Below are positions 13,001 through 27,191 of a stretch of DNA of 64,000 bases, one piece after another (the stretch's first letter is position 1; each line of letters begins with the position of its first letter). Source of the DNA: Moringa oleifera (Eukaryota; Streptophyta; Magnoliopsida; Brassicales; Moringaceae). Below the pieces are notes generated by a model. It did not search any database and had not been told where the DNA came from. It saw nothing but the letters and a program-made list of their open reading frames with translations. The translations under genes and the position numbers were made by a program. Location: contig JAJFZO010000034.1 of NCBI GenBank assembly GCA_021397835.1, positions 2,668,501-2,732,500 on the forward strand, read 5' to 3'.

Positions 13001-16000
13001 CCCAACCACCACCCGACTATAACCCAACAAAGCCAAAACAGTATCTCGTATCCACCTCATCCATTTACACCAACAAGGTTATCTTTGGTTCCATATTTAT
13101 GAGTTTCTATAAACTAAATTAACCTTGTTACCTATGGACCACGCGCATCGACTTTCACCACCCGATAAAAGACGGTGTCCTACGTCTACCCATGCACTAA
13201 ATATAAGAAGTAGGGTTAAATATATAAGTTCTGTATGTACATCATCCATATCTGCATGAAAAAGAGAGATCCACGCTTTCTTTATTTTAAAGTTCTCTAA
13301 GTACATCAAACCGATCAATATCTATAAGATACATCAAACTAATCCCGAAGAAACAAACCTGTAAACCAAGTTAATGCTTTTGAAAAACTTGAAACATAGA
13401 CTTCTATTCTAAATGCCTCTAAACTTTATTTTCACACTTTTTTTTTTTAATACCAGGAACAATATGCATACATCTATTATTTACATAGCACCGAGGAGAT
13501 GCAACCCTTAACATGTACAATTAATCTATAGAGGTTAGGATTTCTACAAAATCTACTAAATCCTCCTCTTTTACAAAAGCATTACCAATGTCCATACTTT
13601 GAAAGTATGTAGCCAATACTCCCTATACATTTCTATATGCTTCTCCCTTCCCTCTAAACTTTATTTTCACCCATCTTAAGGAGTGCAAATATCAAACGTG
13701 AGGGTTATCTTGCACCAGGTTTAAGTGAATTGGAGACCACAAAATTATGCTTCTGTAGTTGATTTAACAAGCAAATTATGCTAGACTAACTGATATGGAA
13801 GTCCATATAAGTGGTAAAGCAAAGCCATCATTACCTAGATCTTCTGTAGAAGTTGACATGTCTTTCCTACTAGTAGGACTCTTATTAACATCAGTAAACT
13901 TTCCACTTGTGGATGCTTTCCGCAGCTTAGACTGCAACAACTTCTTCTCTGTATAACAAAAACCAAAATGAATGAGGTGAACTTATTATTAAATGATCTA
14001 ATTCATAAGAAATCAATATAAATGGCCACACTGTTCACAATTTGAGCATGCATACCTTCTTGAAGAGCACTAATAGTTGACTGCAAATCCTGGCGATCTT
14101 TCTCTAGGCTAGACAATTTCTTCCTGCAAAATTCAGTGGAACCAACTGTCCTCTAATTATGTAAGAACTTAACTTGAAAAATCTACAATGAAAATCCAAT
14201 TCAGGAAAAAGACATTTTTTGCCAATAAAAGAAAGTTTTCTTTTTTTCTTTTTGATGATGGGAGCTCACACAAGAGAGGACCACTTTGTATACCCACCCC
14301 TGCAATGCAAACCTAGGAAGGTAATCCCAACCCTAAAGGACTACAAACTCCAAGAACATTACAAGGGTTAACTGCTCGAGGCAGAATTCAACCTAGGACC
14401 TCTTGTCCTCACCCAGCCCCGCCGAGCCACTAAGGCAACTTCGTGGGATATATAAAATAGACAAAATGATGAAAATATTACACTTTTGTCCTTCGTCATT
14501 TGAGTAGAAACAAAATACCACCCCGCGGTTTTGATTGTTAAGATAGACCATTTAAACTCATCTTGATATTAGACAGAAAATTCATACCACTGGGTTTCTA
14601 TATGAAAGGACCAACTTGCCCTTTCAAATAGTAGGAAGTGGAATAGAAAGTTTTAAATGAATGACATTCTTGTTTTCCCACAGGAAAAAAATTTAAAAAA
14701 AAAAAAGAGCTGAAGGGGTTTATGCCTAACTTTTCTGATCTCAATAGGAGTAGTTTGCTTGCACTCACACCAAAAGTGTGGAACATCTTGAACATAAAAT
14801 ATAAAAGACCCTAGCAATACTCTCGCTCTATACATTTTACATCAAACAACTACCTTGAATATCAAGAAACAAGTTGTTTTCTTAGATAGTATCAATGTAC
14901 ACATTTAACTAGCAATACTAAGATATGTTTTTTTTTTTTCACAGAAGTTTTTCAAATATCACTTGAATATCAGAGGAAAAAGCAATTAAATATTTTGTTC
15001 CATACCAACACGGCAGAGACCATTCCGCATAATTGTAAAAGTCTCAGCATACACAGCAAGACTTGTAGATCCAAAGGTAAAAAGCATCATGACTATGAAG
15101 GTCAGAGCCCTAATACAAGGTAATGCCGTAAAGCTACTTCAACAAGACCAACAGTACAAACTGGCCTTGATTCTTCAAATAAGTTATAAACACACATTCT
15201 TCATCATGCACCGGACACATTGTCTAATAAGTCCATTTCATTAGCTCTTGAATTACTCACAATTATCACACATACAGAGTTAGTTTCAAATGCTTCTCTT
15301 TCAAAAAAAAAAAAAAAATGTTATGTGTACTACAAATTTGTTCTTCAAATTCAGCTTCAGACAACACCCCATTCACATAAATTGCAGCTGATATTAACAA
15401 AGAAATCGTGTAGCACCAGCAACAAATAAACTGAGACAAACAAAAGTTATTTATTTATGTAAGAGAACATATAGCATACTTGCACGAAGAGACTTCAGCT
15501 TGTGAGTTCTCCAACTGCCTCTCCAACTTCAGCTCATTAGACCTCAGTCTGAGTGCCTAAAGGGAAAAAAGTCCAAGAAGTCATGTCATGTAAAAGAACT
15601 AAAACTAGATTCTAATTCTTTTCCCCACTGTGATTTTGGTTTATCAAGAATAAAGTATTAATATTTATACTAAAAACAATTAGCACAAAGGTGGCGCTAT
15701 CCATATATATGTACAGACAGCTTAAGTTCCATGAACTCCACATATTCCTCCTAATTAAGAGTAAATCCCATCACCCAAAATTTCAAAAGCTCTCGTGTTC
15801 CTCTGCCTCCATACCATCCAAAACTAAGAAATATGATAAAACACACTGCTTAGTGAACCTCTGCAACGCTATTGCAAAGGGAAGTACTTCCTGAGACAAG
15901 AAAATTTTTCTTTACAAGAGCCAACAGAATTATATGCATCCTCATGCATATCTGCAAGCATGCATATAAATTTATATAAAAATTCAAGTGTATGACCTTC

Positions 16001-17836
16001 TCTTCCAAACCGATGACTTCAGAAGCCAATATGTTGGCACGTTCATTAGCTGCATTACAATCGAGTTGTGCATTTGCGTATTCATTTCTGAAAGTTTCAA
16101 TTTCCAGCTGCAAAATTCAAATATCAGACAAAGCAATGAAATCATAGAACATAAAATTGAGGGTCAAAAACACTGTAACAATTATACTTATTGAACTTAA
16201 AACTTCACTAGCCACCTAGATACCATCAAAATAGGAATTTTTCATATAGCCGATATTGTCACATTTTTTCTGCCTTGTATGATATATTCAGCAAAGCAAT
16301 ATCACATTAATTCTTTGAAGGAAAAAAAAAGGGGGCGGGGGGGTGGGTTGGGAGGGAAGTGCATATCCGCTATGAACCTGATTCATACATAACATCTAAT
16401 GTATACAGACATAATATCAAAAGGAGGCCTCTTTACTACTTTTTTCTTTTCAACTTTTCTACTTTATTTTTCAGCTTGCATTCCTTCAATTCTTCCAGAA
16501 TCCTAAAACAGCATAGAGACAATAAGCAGTGAAGCCATGACATAAACTAAGACTTTCGACAGTTTATCAAAATTGTTCCCAAATCATAAGTTTTGTATCA
16601 TTTAGCATTCGGGATTCCTATATTTACGCCTCACAAGTTAACCTAACTTCCATTCAAAATCAGGACAATTTTTTATCCAGATTACTACGATGAGGAAATC
16701 AAACAGCACTCATCACATTCTCAAATAAAATATTCTACATTTTTTTCATCCATGGAAAAAGTTCTCTTTCAAATAACAATCGAAGAATGAGCATACTAGC
16801 CAAGGAATCGCATCAAGTCATAGAATGTAATTATTGTAAGCATGACCCAAAGATAATGCTAATCGAAAATATTCCATATTTTTATGCATGTTAACAATCT
16901 GACTCCTAACAAGCGTTGTAGAACATCAACCCAGATAAGCACTGTGGATGACTTCAAACAATTCAAGTGTTCTCTACAATTAAGCTCCCAATATTATAAT
17001 GAAATTAAGGTTAACAGTCACAAAGAAGTAGCAACGCCAAGACAACTAGCTGAGTTTGGAAATAAAGTTTGGTAAATTTGAGGTTAATTACAGAAAACAC
17101 TAGATGAAAAACCAACATGCACAAGCTAATGCCTGCTTCCAATACATAAACTGTGTACTCATTTTGGAAAATATGTATGGAGGAAGCAACAATCTCCCTA
17201 GACAAATAAGGAATACTTAATACTGACCAGTTGGGCCTTGATTTCTTCTTGTAGCCTCTCCATGTCAGATTTTAATTGGTTGACAACACTTCTCTGGATG
17301 ACAAGACAAACCAATAATAAGTAAATAATGAATGGATAAAAAGGAAGCAAAACAAAGATTTGGGGCCATCATATGTGTTCAAAGGACAATCAGATTCCAT
17401 AAATAAGCTGAAATCATCATGCTTGAAAATGGGCACACTTAGAAACCAAGTAGAAGACCACTTCTAGGTATATGCATGTTGGAAAATACTTATGCCAAGC
17501 TCCTTGCAATAAGCTTAAAAATGTGCTTTTAGACACATAATCGCAGAATCCAGCATAGCATAAATGGCCCCTTGAGGTTCTGTGAGGAAGATTAACTAAT
17601 GCAGAGACTCATGGAAGATAAAATTCAGTCAAGCCAGTACTCTCCTAACTAAAAATTTTCAGACTTAAATCCAAAAGTTTCAATTTACATAATTGCTAAA
17701 AAGTTTTCAGAGTCTAAACTGCAACACAATGGGAAACTATGCAACTACTATAAGTCGACTGAATGATCCATTAACTCTTCTCATCAAACTTGCACTTCCC
17801 CTTTTTTGTGTTGCTCTTTTCCTTTTTCTTTCTTTA

Positions 17837-17878
<42 letters not shown>

Positions 17879-20800
17879 GTGTGGTATGGGAAAGAGGAAG
17901 GCAGATTGAATTACCTGCCAATACACTCAAGAATACATTCCCTCTTCCGCCCACAGAAGAGGGCACCATGATTTGTCAATGGAATGGTTGCATTGAGCTT
18001 TATCAACAAAAAATCCTAACATGGTATGCAATAAATAACAAACAATAATAACGAAAAGATAATAATGTGATGTATTCACTTGATTATATCATCAATTAGC
18101 ATATCCATACGTTAAAGAAACTGATCGCACAAACTCACTGTCTATGATTTGCATTCCATATAAGTAGGAATGATCTTATAAAATATAAACATACTGATGA
18201 AAAAACATATATAAATGTATGAAAAATTTGACTAATCTACTTCGCATCACCACAAAAGACATTGATTGCAACAACTGTCAATACTAGACGTAATTTCAAG
18301 AATGTCATTCACAAGTAACCTGTTGGTTATAGCTATCTGTCAGTGATGAATTTTCAGCAGCTAAGGATTCTGCTAAAGCACGAGAAGCCTCAAGAGCTCG
18401 TTGCAATGAAAATTTTTCTTGAGTCAAATCTTCAATATGCTGCAGACCAAAAAGGAAATAGAATGGAAGAATGATTCAGAGCTGTAAAGTTCACAAAAGT
18501 AAATAGGGGAAACAATCAACCTTTGCAAAGTTATTATCAACACTACAACAACATCCAGTAACTATTCCCCATCATAAATATAAACCAATATTCAAGGCAG
18601 CAAGAGCCATCCATCTTAATGCCTTCATAGAAATGCTTGAGCAGCCTCAATTGTTTGTTAAAATTTCAACATGCCAGTAGTCTTTCACACACAAAAGTAG
18701 TCATATAAGTGATAACCTCCAGACTTTTCACTTCTATGGCTTAAGTAACAAATTTCTGGCATCAATTCACCTCAAACCTTGCTTCAAATGTATCAAATAC
18801 AAAGCTCCACACCTTTTTCAACACCTTTATTTGTATATACCAAATGAAAGCTCTTGCTAAATAAAAACTCAAGCAACTAACGAACATGCCACCCAAGTGG
18901 CACATCAAAGAAAACCACCAAGAGGAACTACCGCAGAAAAAGCAACAAAAAAAAAGTGTTGCGGTACCTGCTCCAATGCAGCAAAATCTTCATTCTGTTT
19001 GGCTGAGTAGAAGTCATGCTTCATTTGCATGCTATTCTCATTAACACTAAGCTCAGCCCCATTACTAGCAGAAACGAAAGAATTCCAAGAATGGTCAAAT
19101 GCACTAGGAGCATTAGAGAGAAATCTTATACTGTCGGTCTCTGTAGATGGCTTCTGGACAGGATATGATTGTAGAGCATGTTCACTATTTAATGGTAAAC
19201 TACTAGACATAATGGGACCCTTCTCTGGCTCCTTATCTTGAAAATCGCTACCCAAAGGAGCTCTGGGGACATTAAGGGAATCAAGGAAAGATGGACGAGA
19301 TCTCCTACCAGTAGCCTTATTTCCAGATGAATGAAGTGGTAAATGACTTGAGGAACTTTGGACGTTAAAATTGGAACCTGCCATTTCAAATGTATGTAAA
19401 GGTGCAACTGACAAACTGGGCAAACCAGTGGCAGAGACACTTGGCTTTCTTTCCTCAAATGAAGAAATAACAGGTTCCTTGAAATGCAAATTCTGCCTAG
19501 CAGACCCAGTCGTGCTGGTAGTGTCTCGAACAGAGTCTACCATCAAAACCCAAAACAGATAAAGCAGTCAGTTCCACATGGAGGAAAATTCTGAAGAAAT
19601 AAGAGAAAATACTCAATTATTCATTCATATAACAACATCATTACCTTCATGGATTGAAGATACCACACGGCTTATATCCAGCATGTTAGCATAACTTGAC
19701 TTACTTGGCGGTACAGTGCCACCAGAGGAAACCTTATCAAAAAATTCATAAGAAAAACCAGGACTTGCAACTGCTGAGGAATTTATAGATCCATCACTTT
19801 CCTTTGAGTGGGATTCATCCATCCCAAGAGAACTAGATTTTCTCAAACTGCTGCCATAATCTGGGCTTGCTTCTCCATGTATGCCAATAAGATGATTGGA
19901 TGAACTCCCATATGAAAGTAGACCTTGTGGATCAGGGCCTATTCTGAAGTCACTATTTGAATCTTTTGTTTCTACACTATTATAAACATCTATTGCTCCT
20001 GCAGACTTTAAAGCATCATCTTTCTTAGTTTCTCGGCTATTTGCATGTGCCTGCATTAAATCTGGGGAAGATAGATTATAATCATTCCCTGAAAAAGGAG
20101 GCTGACTATGAATATCATCTGAGGAAACGTGCTGACTTTTCTGGGTAAAATCTTTTTCTTTACTGTCAGCAGTAATTAGAGTCCCATCAGATGTACCAAC
20201 TCCATCAGCTTCTGTAACCCGTACATGCTCAGTTGTACCATTAGAAGCATGAGGTTGGCTAGTAGTTGCAGCCTTCTTAGCTAGTTCTGCAGCTTTTTTC
20301 TTACGAAACTCCTCCAACTGTAAGAAAACATTATTTTAAAGAATAAATATATTTTATAGATGAGAAGAAAGTCTCAGAAGTATTATCTTGGATATTGTAC
20401 TCGTACATATGCAGCTGGTTAAGAAATAAATTCTCCATTGCAGACAATTTCTTCATTGGAAGATGAAAGGAGTGCTAGGATCTACTGTTAGGCTGATCTG
20501 TATGATTTCTGTGCACATTGTATCAAATAAAACTCTCTGTTCTCCCAGCTTAACAGCAAAACTAGCAGTTCCTTCAACATTAGGATATGATATAGATCAG
20601 CTGCAGAAGCTATTTTATGAAACATAACTTAATACTTTGCCTCCTAATTTATTTAAGTAGACAAATTCTACTCTCTAGAAAGGAGATAAAAAGTGAAATG
20701 CCACTTCAGCTCCCTCTCCTCTATCTTATGTCTCATCCATACGCACACAAGAAGTGTTGTGCCAACTAAGAACACTAATAATCACTTGAAAAGACAAAGA

Positions 20801-21424
20801 TTGAGGTAAATGGATATAACGAGAAGCTAGCAGTTTAACCAGCAAAATTGAGTATAAAATAAAAATATCAACAATAATCTTCTCTGCCAATGCCACACAT
20901 CAAAAAACTATGTGTTCGCACAGAGAATTGGAAGAGGTTACTACTACTAATCATAATAACAGCACAATGCAGATCATGTTGATCATTCCATTACCCATCA
21001 AAAAGTGGATTGAAAAAGAAAACAAGAAGCATTAACTGTCAAAAACTTTCGTACATTAGAGGCCACAACATGCATACATTTACCTGATATGATTGTTATA
21101 TATATACATACATCAATAGGTATGTATATAAACACACATTTCATTTGGAAGCTTCATAACCAGATTAACAATCCCATCTGAGCACAGACATAAAATCCAA
21201 TGCAATAATTTCGTTCACATACATACATGATCATATATTTAAACTATAACATCCTAGACAAGAATTAAGAATATATGAATCTTTTATGAGAAAATCAATT
21301 ACCCCGTCTGGTTATGAACACAAAAGAAATCAAGAAAAGTGAAATGTTAAAGACATACCCGGCGCTTTCCCATTGCCAAATGCTCCTGCTTCCGTGAACT
21401 CGGCAACACCTGAGCCGACGCCAT
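10089..21424 (-). CDS. BLI: BLISTER-like Polycomb-associated coiled-coil protein (13 exons, 785 aa)
   Basis: In Arabidopsis, BLI binds the Polycomb methyltransferase CURLY LEAF and affects development, cold response and ER stress. Exons in coding order: 21359-21424, 19645-20317, 18968-19536, 18320-18439, 17228-17293, 15997-16107, 15480-15556, 14056-14123, 13835-13948, 11832-12019, 11593-11661, 10625-10780, 10089-10169. All borders are GT..AG and phases agree (2358 nt). The start MASAQVLPSS, the basic LEEFRKKKAAELAKKA segment (from about residue 23), a Ser/Asn-rich low-complexity middle, a long heptad-rich coiled coil from about residue 435, and the end LGWLMKLFPGGP..RRRTSKLL all match BLI as I recall it. 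It is somewhat longer than the roughly 714-residue Arabidopsis protein, mainly in the disordered half. The first intron is about 1 kb. Confidence 0.93.
14231..14441 (-). mobile_element. Probable tRNA-derived SINE in BLI intron 7
   Basis: Read on the minus strand, the block starts near an A-box-like TTGCCTTAGTGG, has a B-box-like GGTTGAATTC about 40 nt later, and ends in an A-rich tail (AAAAAGAAAAAAAG). This order (tRNA-like head, body, A-rich tail) fits a plant SINE. I did not find clean target-site duplications, so the ends are approximate. Confidence 0.45.
16331..16357 (+). other. G-run tract with quadruplex-forming pattern in BLI intron 5
   Basis: Five runs of three or more G, separated by one or two bases, follow an A tract. 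On paper the pattern satisfies the usual G-quadruplex rule. The G-rich strand is the template strand of BLI. Confidence 0.7.
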
Positions 21425-22840
21425 TCATTCCAAAATCTCCAAAAGAAAGGCCTAAATTCAATCCAATTAGTCCCCAATTTCCGCCTCCACCAACCCCCCA
21501 AATCAAATTCTTTAAAAACCCTATTCAAACAACAGGGACCCAAACAATTCTGGTGATTCAACCCCAACTTGTCGGCAACGAGCTCTGTAAACCGAAATGA
21601 AACACAGATGATCCAATTTTTTTTCAAAAAAAAAAAAGGAAATGGAGCGAGATCAAAATAGACTAACAGCTCTGGTTTTGTCTTAAACGGTCGGAAAATT
21701 TTGAAATTTCCGAAAGAATAACAAAACCCTAAGGAGTTTGGAAGACAAAAAATTAAGGTTCCGATCTGATCGGAGAGAAGAAGGAGAGAGAGGTGCTTGT
21801 GTTATGCGTGAATTAATTTTTTTCTTTTTTCTTTTTTTTTTCTTTTTGGCTCTCCGGCAGATCCCCTTGCTTTCCTCCCTCTCCCTTCTTGGTTTGGTTT
21901 TTCAATTTTAAGTTAAAATGAGGTGCTCTTGGTGGGTGATAATATTACCGATTCGAGTACTGAACTTGCGACCAACCTGCCATGTCTAGTGGCCCATTAT
22001 TGCAGCATGTGATATCACAAAAAATGCGTACAACTAAATCCAACTCATTATTACAGCAATTTTTCAATCTCTTTATATTCCTATTACATTCTCTCTCTTT
22101 TTTTTTTTTTTGACATTCTCATTATATACTTATTAATATATTTATAAGTCATTTAGTTTTTTATTAATTAAAAAGTTAGATTCTTTGAATTCTCTCATTT
22201 CTTACAAACTCTCACATTTTTCATTTTATAATCATTATTTTTTTATTATTTTTAAAATAAATATTAACTAATTTAAAATTGTATTTACTTTTCATTTAAA
22301 CTTTAATATATCAATTAGATAAATTATATACTTAATTTTTAATTTAAATTAAATTAAAGGTTAATTCAATTATAAAAATTAAAATTATTTTTATTATAAA
22401 ATATTTAAAAGATGATTTTATAAGTTATTTTTATGAATTTTTAAAATTTTTGATAATATAAAATTAAAATTATATATATTTAATATTCAAAAAAATTAAC
22501 TTCTTACGATAATAAAACTTAAAAAATTTTAAGTTAAAATTTAAATCTTCAATTTAAATATCAATATGAAATATACAATCAAACCATGAATGTAAAATAA
22601 AAATCAGATAAAATTCAAAAAATTTCTATTTACTTTTTTAATTTTACCATTGTTAATAAATAATTTAAAAGAAATTAAGCTCTTTTTTATATAAAAGATT
22701 AGTTTTTTATTAGATCAGAAATTGGATTAGCAACCCATCATTCAAAATAACATGATACTAATCAAAATTCTGACTTTATTTTAAAATATATTTTACAAAA
22801 TTAAAATGCTACTAAAACTTATAAAACACAATTAATTTTG
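21425..22840. other. BLI 5' flank, then AT-rich spacer
   Basis: The first few hundred bases hold the presumed BLI leader and promoter, with pyrimidine-rich tracts near 21820-21900. From about 22070 the DNA is extremely AT-rich with no supported gene. Confidence 0.6.
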
Positions 22841-23470
<630 letters not shown>

Positions 23471-23769
23471 TCTTGGCGATGAAGTTTTTAAGGTTGAAAA
23501 ATGAATGGATGGAGCTGTCTTCTCCTACGTTTTTAAAAATTTTCGGGTTTGAAGTCTTTATCATGCAGAGGATGCAACCATAATAAAATGTAATTTACTT
23601 GACTGCATCAATATTCTGTTGACCTTTATTTTACCTGTCATTTTGCTTTTTTATAATTAACTATAATTAGTGCAAAAAAAATGTATAATTCATCTAGGCG
23701 ATGTTAATATACTCTGTTGATTGCATTACCACTAAAAAGGCTCTTCTCTTCTTTTAGTCCATATTCTTC

Positions 23770-24494
23770 CAATGTTCTCAAGATCTCTTAGGGTCTCATC
23801 TATTCCTTCTATAGGTCTCTTTGCTGCTATTAATTATAAACATGTCTTCAATATAAAGGAACAGCAAAATAGCATTTTGGCAACCAATAATCTTGTAATA
23901 TAAACATGCTATCATATGATTTTTTTTTTTGAAGGTTCGAATTAAAATACAACCATCAAACCTCTTATGCCGCTACCAAGGGAATTATTTGAAGGAATTA
24001 TTTGAAACCATATGTAAAAAGATTTTTGCAAAAGACTTTTTTTTTTTTTTGCCTTTAGTATCAAAACCTTTAAGTTGCTTCATGTAAATGGTTTTGAGCA
24101 AATATAGGTTTGACATTCATCAGTTGTAATTCCCCATCCTCCATGGATACCTTTGCAAGGATTACAACTTTGATAAATTTGCAGTTGATCACTGAAGAAA
24201 ATATCTTAGTATAATCAATTCCTTCAATCTAAGTAAAGTCTTTTTGCTACTAATGTGGCTTTGAAATCTTCTTGAAGCTCTTTCTACTTCACCTTTTTTT
24301 AATCTTATAAATCCACTTACAAGCTATTACTCCTTGTTTTTTTTTGGCTTTTGAAAAAGCTCCTAGGTTCTGTTCACTTCCAAGGAAGTCATCTCCTCTT
24401 TCATAGCATGCCACAAATGCACACATTCAACCTAGATATAACATCTTTGAAATTTTTAACTCTTGGCTCTCTTGGATCTTTTCAGCTATGTTAA
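23770..24494 (-). mobile_element. Old minus-strand copia relic, RT segment (copy 1)
   Basis: Read on the minus strand, degenerate Ty1/copia reverse transcriptase is visible: an EGIDYTKIFS-like block and a YIED version of the YVDD motif at 23844-23855. Many stops and frameshifts are present. It is the downstream half of a relic whose integrase/spacer half lies at 26932-27191 plus 32239-32610. The two halves are separated by the nested plus-strand element at 24495-26931. Confidence 0.75.
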
Positions 24495-24589
24495 TGTTGA
24501 AGGAGAAGATGATCCAACTAAAAATGATAGAAACTTCTGATGGTGTCATTTCTAGATCTAGCAATTGAGTCAATAATGCTTGACCATCT

Positions 24590-25092
24590 TCTGATGGTAT
24601 CCCATGTTTTGTTGGTATAAAAAGAGTTCATTTCCTCTTGCATTGCCTTAAGCCAATTGGCTACTTAATGACCAGACATATAGCTTCCTTATAGTTTTTT
24701 AGCTCCATACTTTGAATGTAATCTGCTGTGTGGAGAGCATAGGCTATCAACTCTTCTTTACCTAAATTGGAACTAAGTTTCTCAGGTAGATATCTTTTTG
24801 GTGGTCTAATACTTCTTCTAGATCTATCCCTTGTTAATTGATAGGACCTTAAATGTTTTGTATCATCAACAAATGCTTCTCTTCATCATCCAAACTAGGC
24901 TGTCTTTGTTGACTGAATGAGGTTGTGGTGTTATATTCTTTTTTTTAGGATGAATGAGTTGATCCTTTAGGCTTAAATGGATATAGATCAAGGTCAACAA
25001 CTTCCTTAACTTTATAAGCTCTTTCTGTAGCTGATTCACCTTACTTTTGTCCTTCTTAGCTTGCATATGGCAAGGATGTTCCATTAAAGATT
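24590..25092 (-). repeat. Inverted internal segment of element P1
   Basis: This stretch is the reverse complement of the integrase-RT spacer of element P2 (about 37617-38105), whereas the sequence on both sides runs in the same direction as P2. A roughly 500-bp inversion inside one copy, with loss of the upstream domains, explains it. Confidence 0.75.
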
Positions 25093-26419
25093 GATGGGTA
25101 TTCAAGCTCAAAGATGGTTATACAAAAGTTGTGCCTAAGAAATTTGAGGTAAGGCTGGTGGCCAAAGGCTTCATCCAAGTGGAAATGATTGATTGATTAC
25201 AGAGAAAAGATCTATATGAAACAATTGAGGGGTTTGGAAAAAAAAATGGAAAAAAGACGAAGAAGATCAAGTGTGCTTGCTAAAGAAGTCACTATATAAC
25301 TTAAAGTAATCTTCCAAGCAATGGTACAAGAGGCTTGGCACCTTTGTACTTTAAGCAGGCCTTCACTAGGAGTGCTTATGTTGTGTTCTTGATGTTGTAT
25401 ATAGATGATATGCTAATTATCGGCAATGGCATGCACGGATAACTTTATTAAAGAAGATATTGAGTGAAGAATTTGATATGAAAGATTCAGGGCCTACAAA
25501 AAAGACATTGAGAATGAAAATCAAAAGAGATAGGAGCAGGTGCTAACTCATGTTGTCCTAAAAGTCTTACCTCCACAAAGTTGTTGAAAATTTTCAGATG
25601 CTATAAACAAAATCAATAAGTATTTTACTTGAAAATCATTTTAAATTATCTACTCAAAGTTGTTCAAAAATTGAAAAAGAAAAGCTTAAAAATGATATAA
25701 CACTCCTTACTTAAATGCAGTAAAAAGTATCATCTATACCATGATCTGCAGTAGTTCTAGTTTATCATATGCAATCATTCTACTTAGCAAATACATGGCC
25801 GATCTTAGTAGAGATCATTGGCAGGCAATGAAGTGGTTGTTAAGGTGCTTAAATGGAAGAAAGAAGTTTGGACTAGTTTATGAAAAGAAAGGTTTAATGT
25901 AACAAAGATTGGATGGTTATGTAGACTCTAATTTTGTAGGAGATAAAGACAAAAGAAGATTTCTTTTGCTTATATTTTGATGTTTGAAGGACTGGGGGAG
26001 CTGAAAAGTTCAGCTTCAAACTATTGTTGCTTTATCCCGTACTGAGGCAGAATAGGTGAAAATTACAAAAGGTTTTAAGGAAGCTATCTTGTTGCTTGGG
26101 CTGCTTAATGAATTGTAATTCTATAAATGCCTTGTTACTGTGTTTTTAGATAATTAATTTGTAATCCATCTCTGTGAGAATCCAGTCTACCATGAATGTA
26201 CTAAATACCTTGATGTGGAGTATTATTTTGTAAGGGAGAAAGTAGGACTCATACTAAGAGAGAAAGTTGTCACTGATGACAACCCCTTTGATATGACCAC
26301 GAAAACTTTTTCTCTTGGAAAGCTACTTAAGTGTTTGATGGAGTTAGTATTGGATGATGTAGAATAAATGAAAGGTTAAAAATTGCATTGGGTCGATTTT
26401 ACTTAATCAAGAGAGAGTT

Positions 26420-26931
26420 TATTAAAGAAAAAAATGATTCAGTTAAAAATGACAAATTTTTGGTGGTATCGTTTCTAAATCTAGCAGTTGAGTCAATTAA
26501 GATTTAGAAGGTTACTTGAATGAATGAGCATCATCCAAGTCATAAGAATACTGCACAGGTGACTAAATATGTTGGCCATGTCAGCTGAAGAGGCAGTATA
26601 TAAGGCCTTTGTATTTTTCAGTTTTGAGACGCTGGTTAAAAGTTTTATACCCTCTTTAATGGAGTCTTTTAAGAAAACATTAGCTTTTGATTGTAAGTAA
26701 AGAATTATGACTATATAATTGATGAAATCGTTTGTTTCTTTATAAAAGAGTTTCATCAATTACATACTGCTGTTTTGCGTTTGATTCATTCTTGATGTAT
26801 CTATAAAATTCGATTCAAGATGGTGTATGAGTTCTTTACTTACTGCAAACCACTGATTGTTCCTTTTACAATAACTGAGAGAAACCAACAATTGACTTTC
26901 CAGAAAATGGAAATCGAAATTATATTCAATA
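26420..26931 (+). repeat. 3' LTR of element P1
   Basis: About 512 bp, similar along its length to 38942-39475 and to the truncated 35074-35530. It ends in ATTCAATA just before the GTTAA duplication. The terminal TG is mutated to TA. Confidence 0.75.
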
Positions 26932-27191
26932 GTTAAGGACCAATGCAATCTGTTCTCCCTCAGTAAAGGTAGTGTGAAATTCTTAACTCAGGAATCTCTT
27001 TAGTGGACGAATAATTCTTCTATCCCTATATCAAGTCAACTGGTACTCTCTCCACTCATCAAGGTCATCTTCACAATTGCTGCTCAATGTCTACTAGGGG
27101 GTTTGCTACTGCTCTCTTCGAGAGCTTAATGGTGCAGTGGAGGAAGCAAAGGCTCTATTGGTTCTATCCTAACCCAGATGACATCTCTGGA
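26932..27191 (-). mobile_element. Old minus-strand copia relic, spacer segment (copy 1)
   Basis: Minus-strand reading gives the copia region between integrase and RT. The match to 39476-39740 is strong, although both copies are degenerate. The young element inserted at its right edge splits it from 32239-32610. Confidence 0.65.
27187..27191. repeat. Target-site duplication CTGGA, left copy
   Basis: Directly precedes the 5' LTR and is repeated at 32234-32238. The uninterrupted target survives in the duplicate module near 39731-39740. Confidence 0.93.

Larger units (their letters stand above)
24495..26931 (+). mobile_element. Nested degenerate copia element P1, rearranged
   Basis: It is flanked on both sides by GTTAA (24490-24494 and 26932-26936), a 5-bp target-site duplication. 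Parts: start of the 5' LTR (24495 to about 24585), an inverted spacer segment (24590-25092), sense-strand RT with a YIDD-like block near 25398, RNase H up to about 26367, and a 3' LTR at 26420-26931. Gag, protease and integrase are missing. The matching element P2 at 35074-39475 keeps those parts. Stops are frequent, so it is not autonomous. Confidence 0.8.

Noticed and set aside
16440..16510. Possible extra BLI exon (minus strand, a Lys/Glu-rich stretch)
   Set aside because: No good donor, and exons 5 and 6 join in phase without it.
17784..17969. Lys-rich minus-strand open frame
   Set aside because: Translation of a pyrimidine tract inside BLI intron 4.
21295..21627. 110-codon minus-strand frame upstream of BLI
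   Set aside because: It overlaps BLI exon 1 in another frame and includes intron; the BLI start at 21424 gives the recognised N-terminus.
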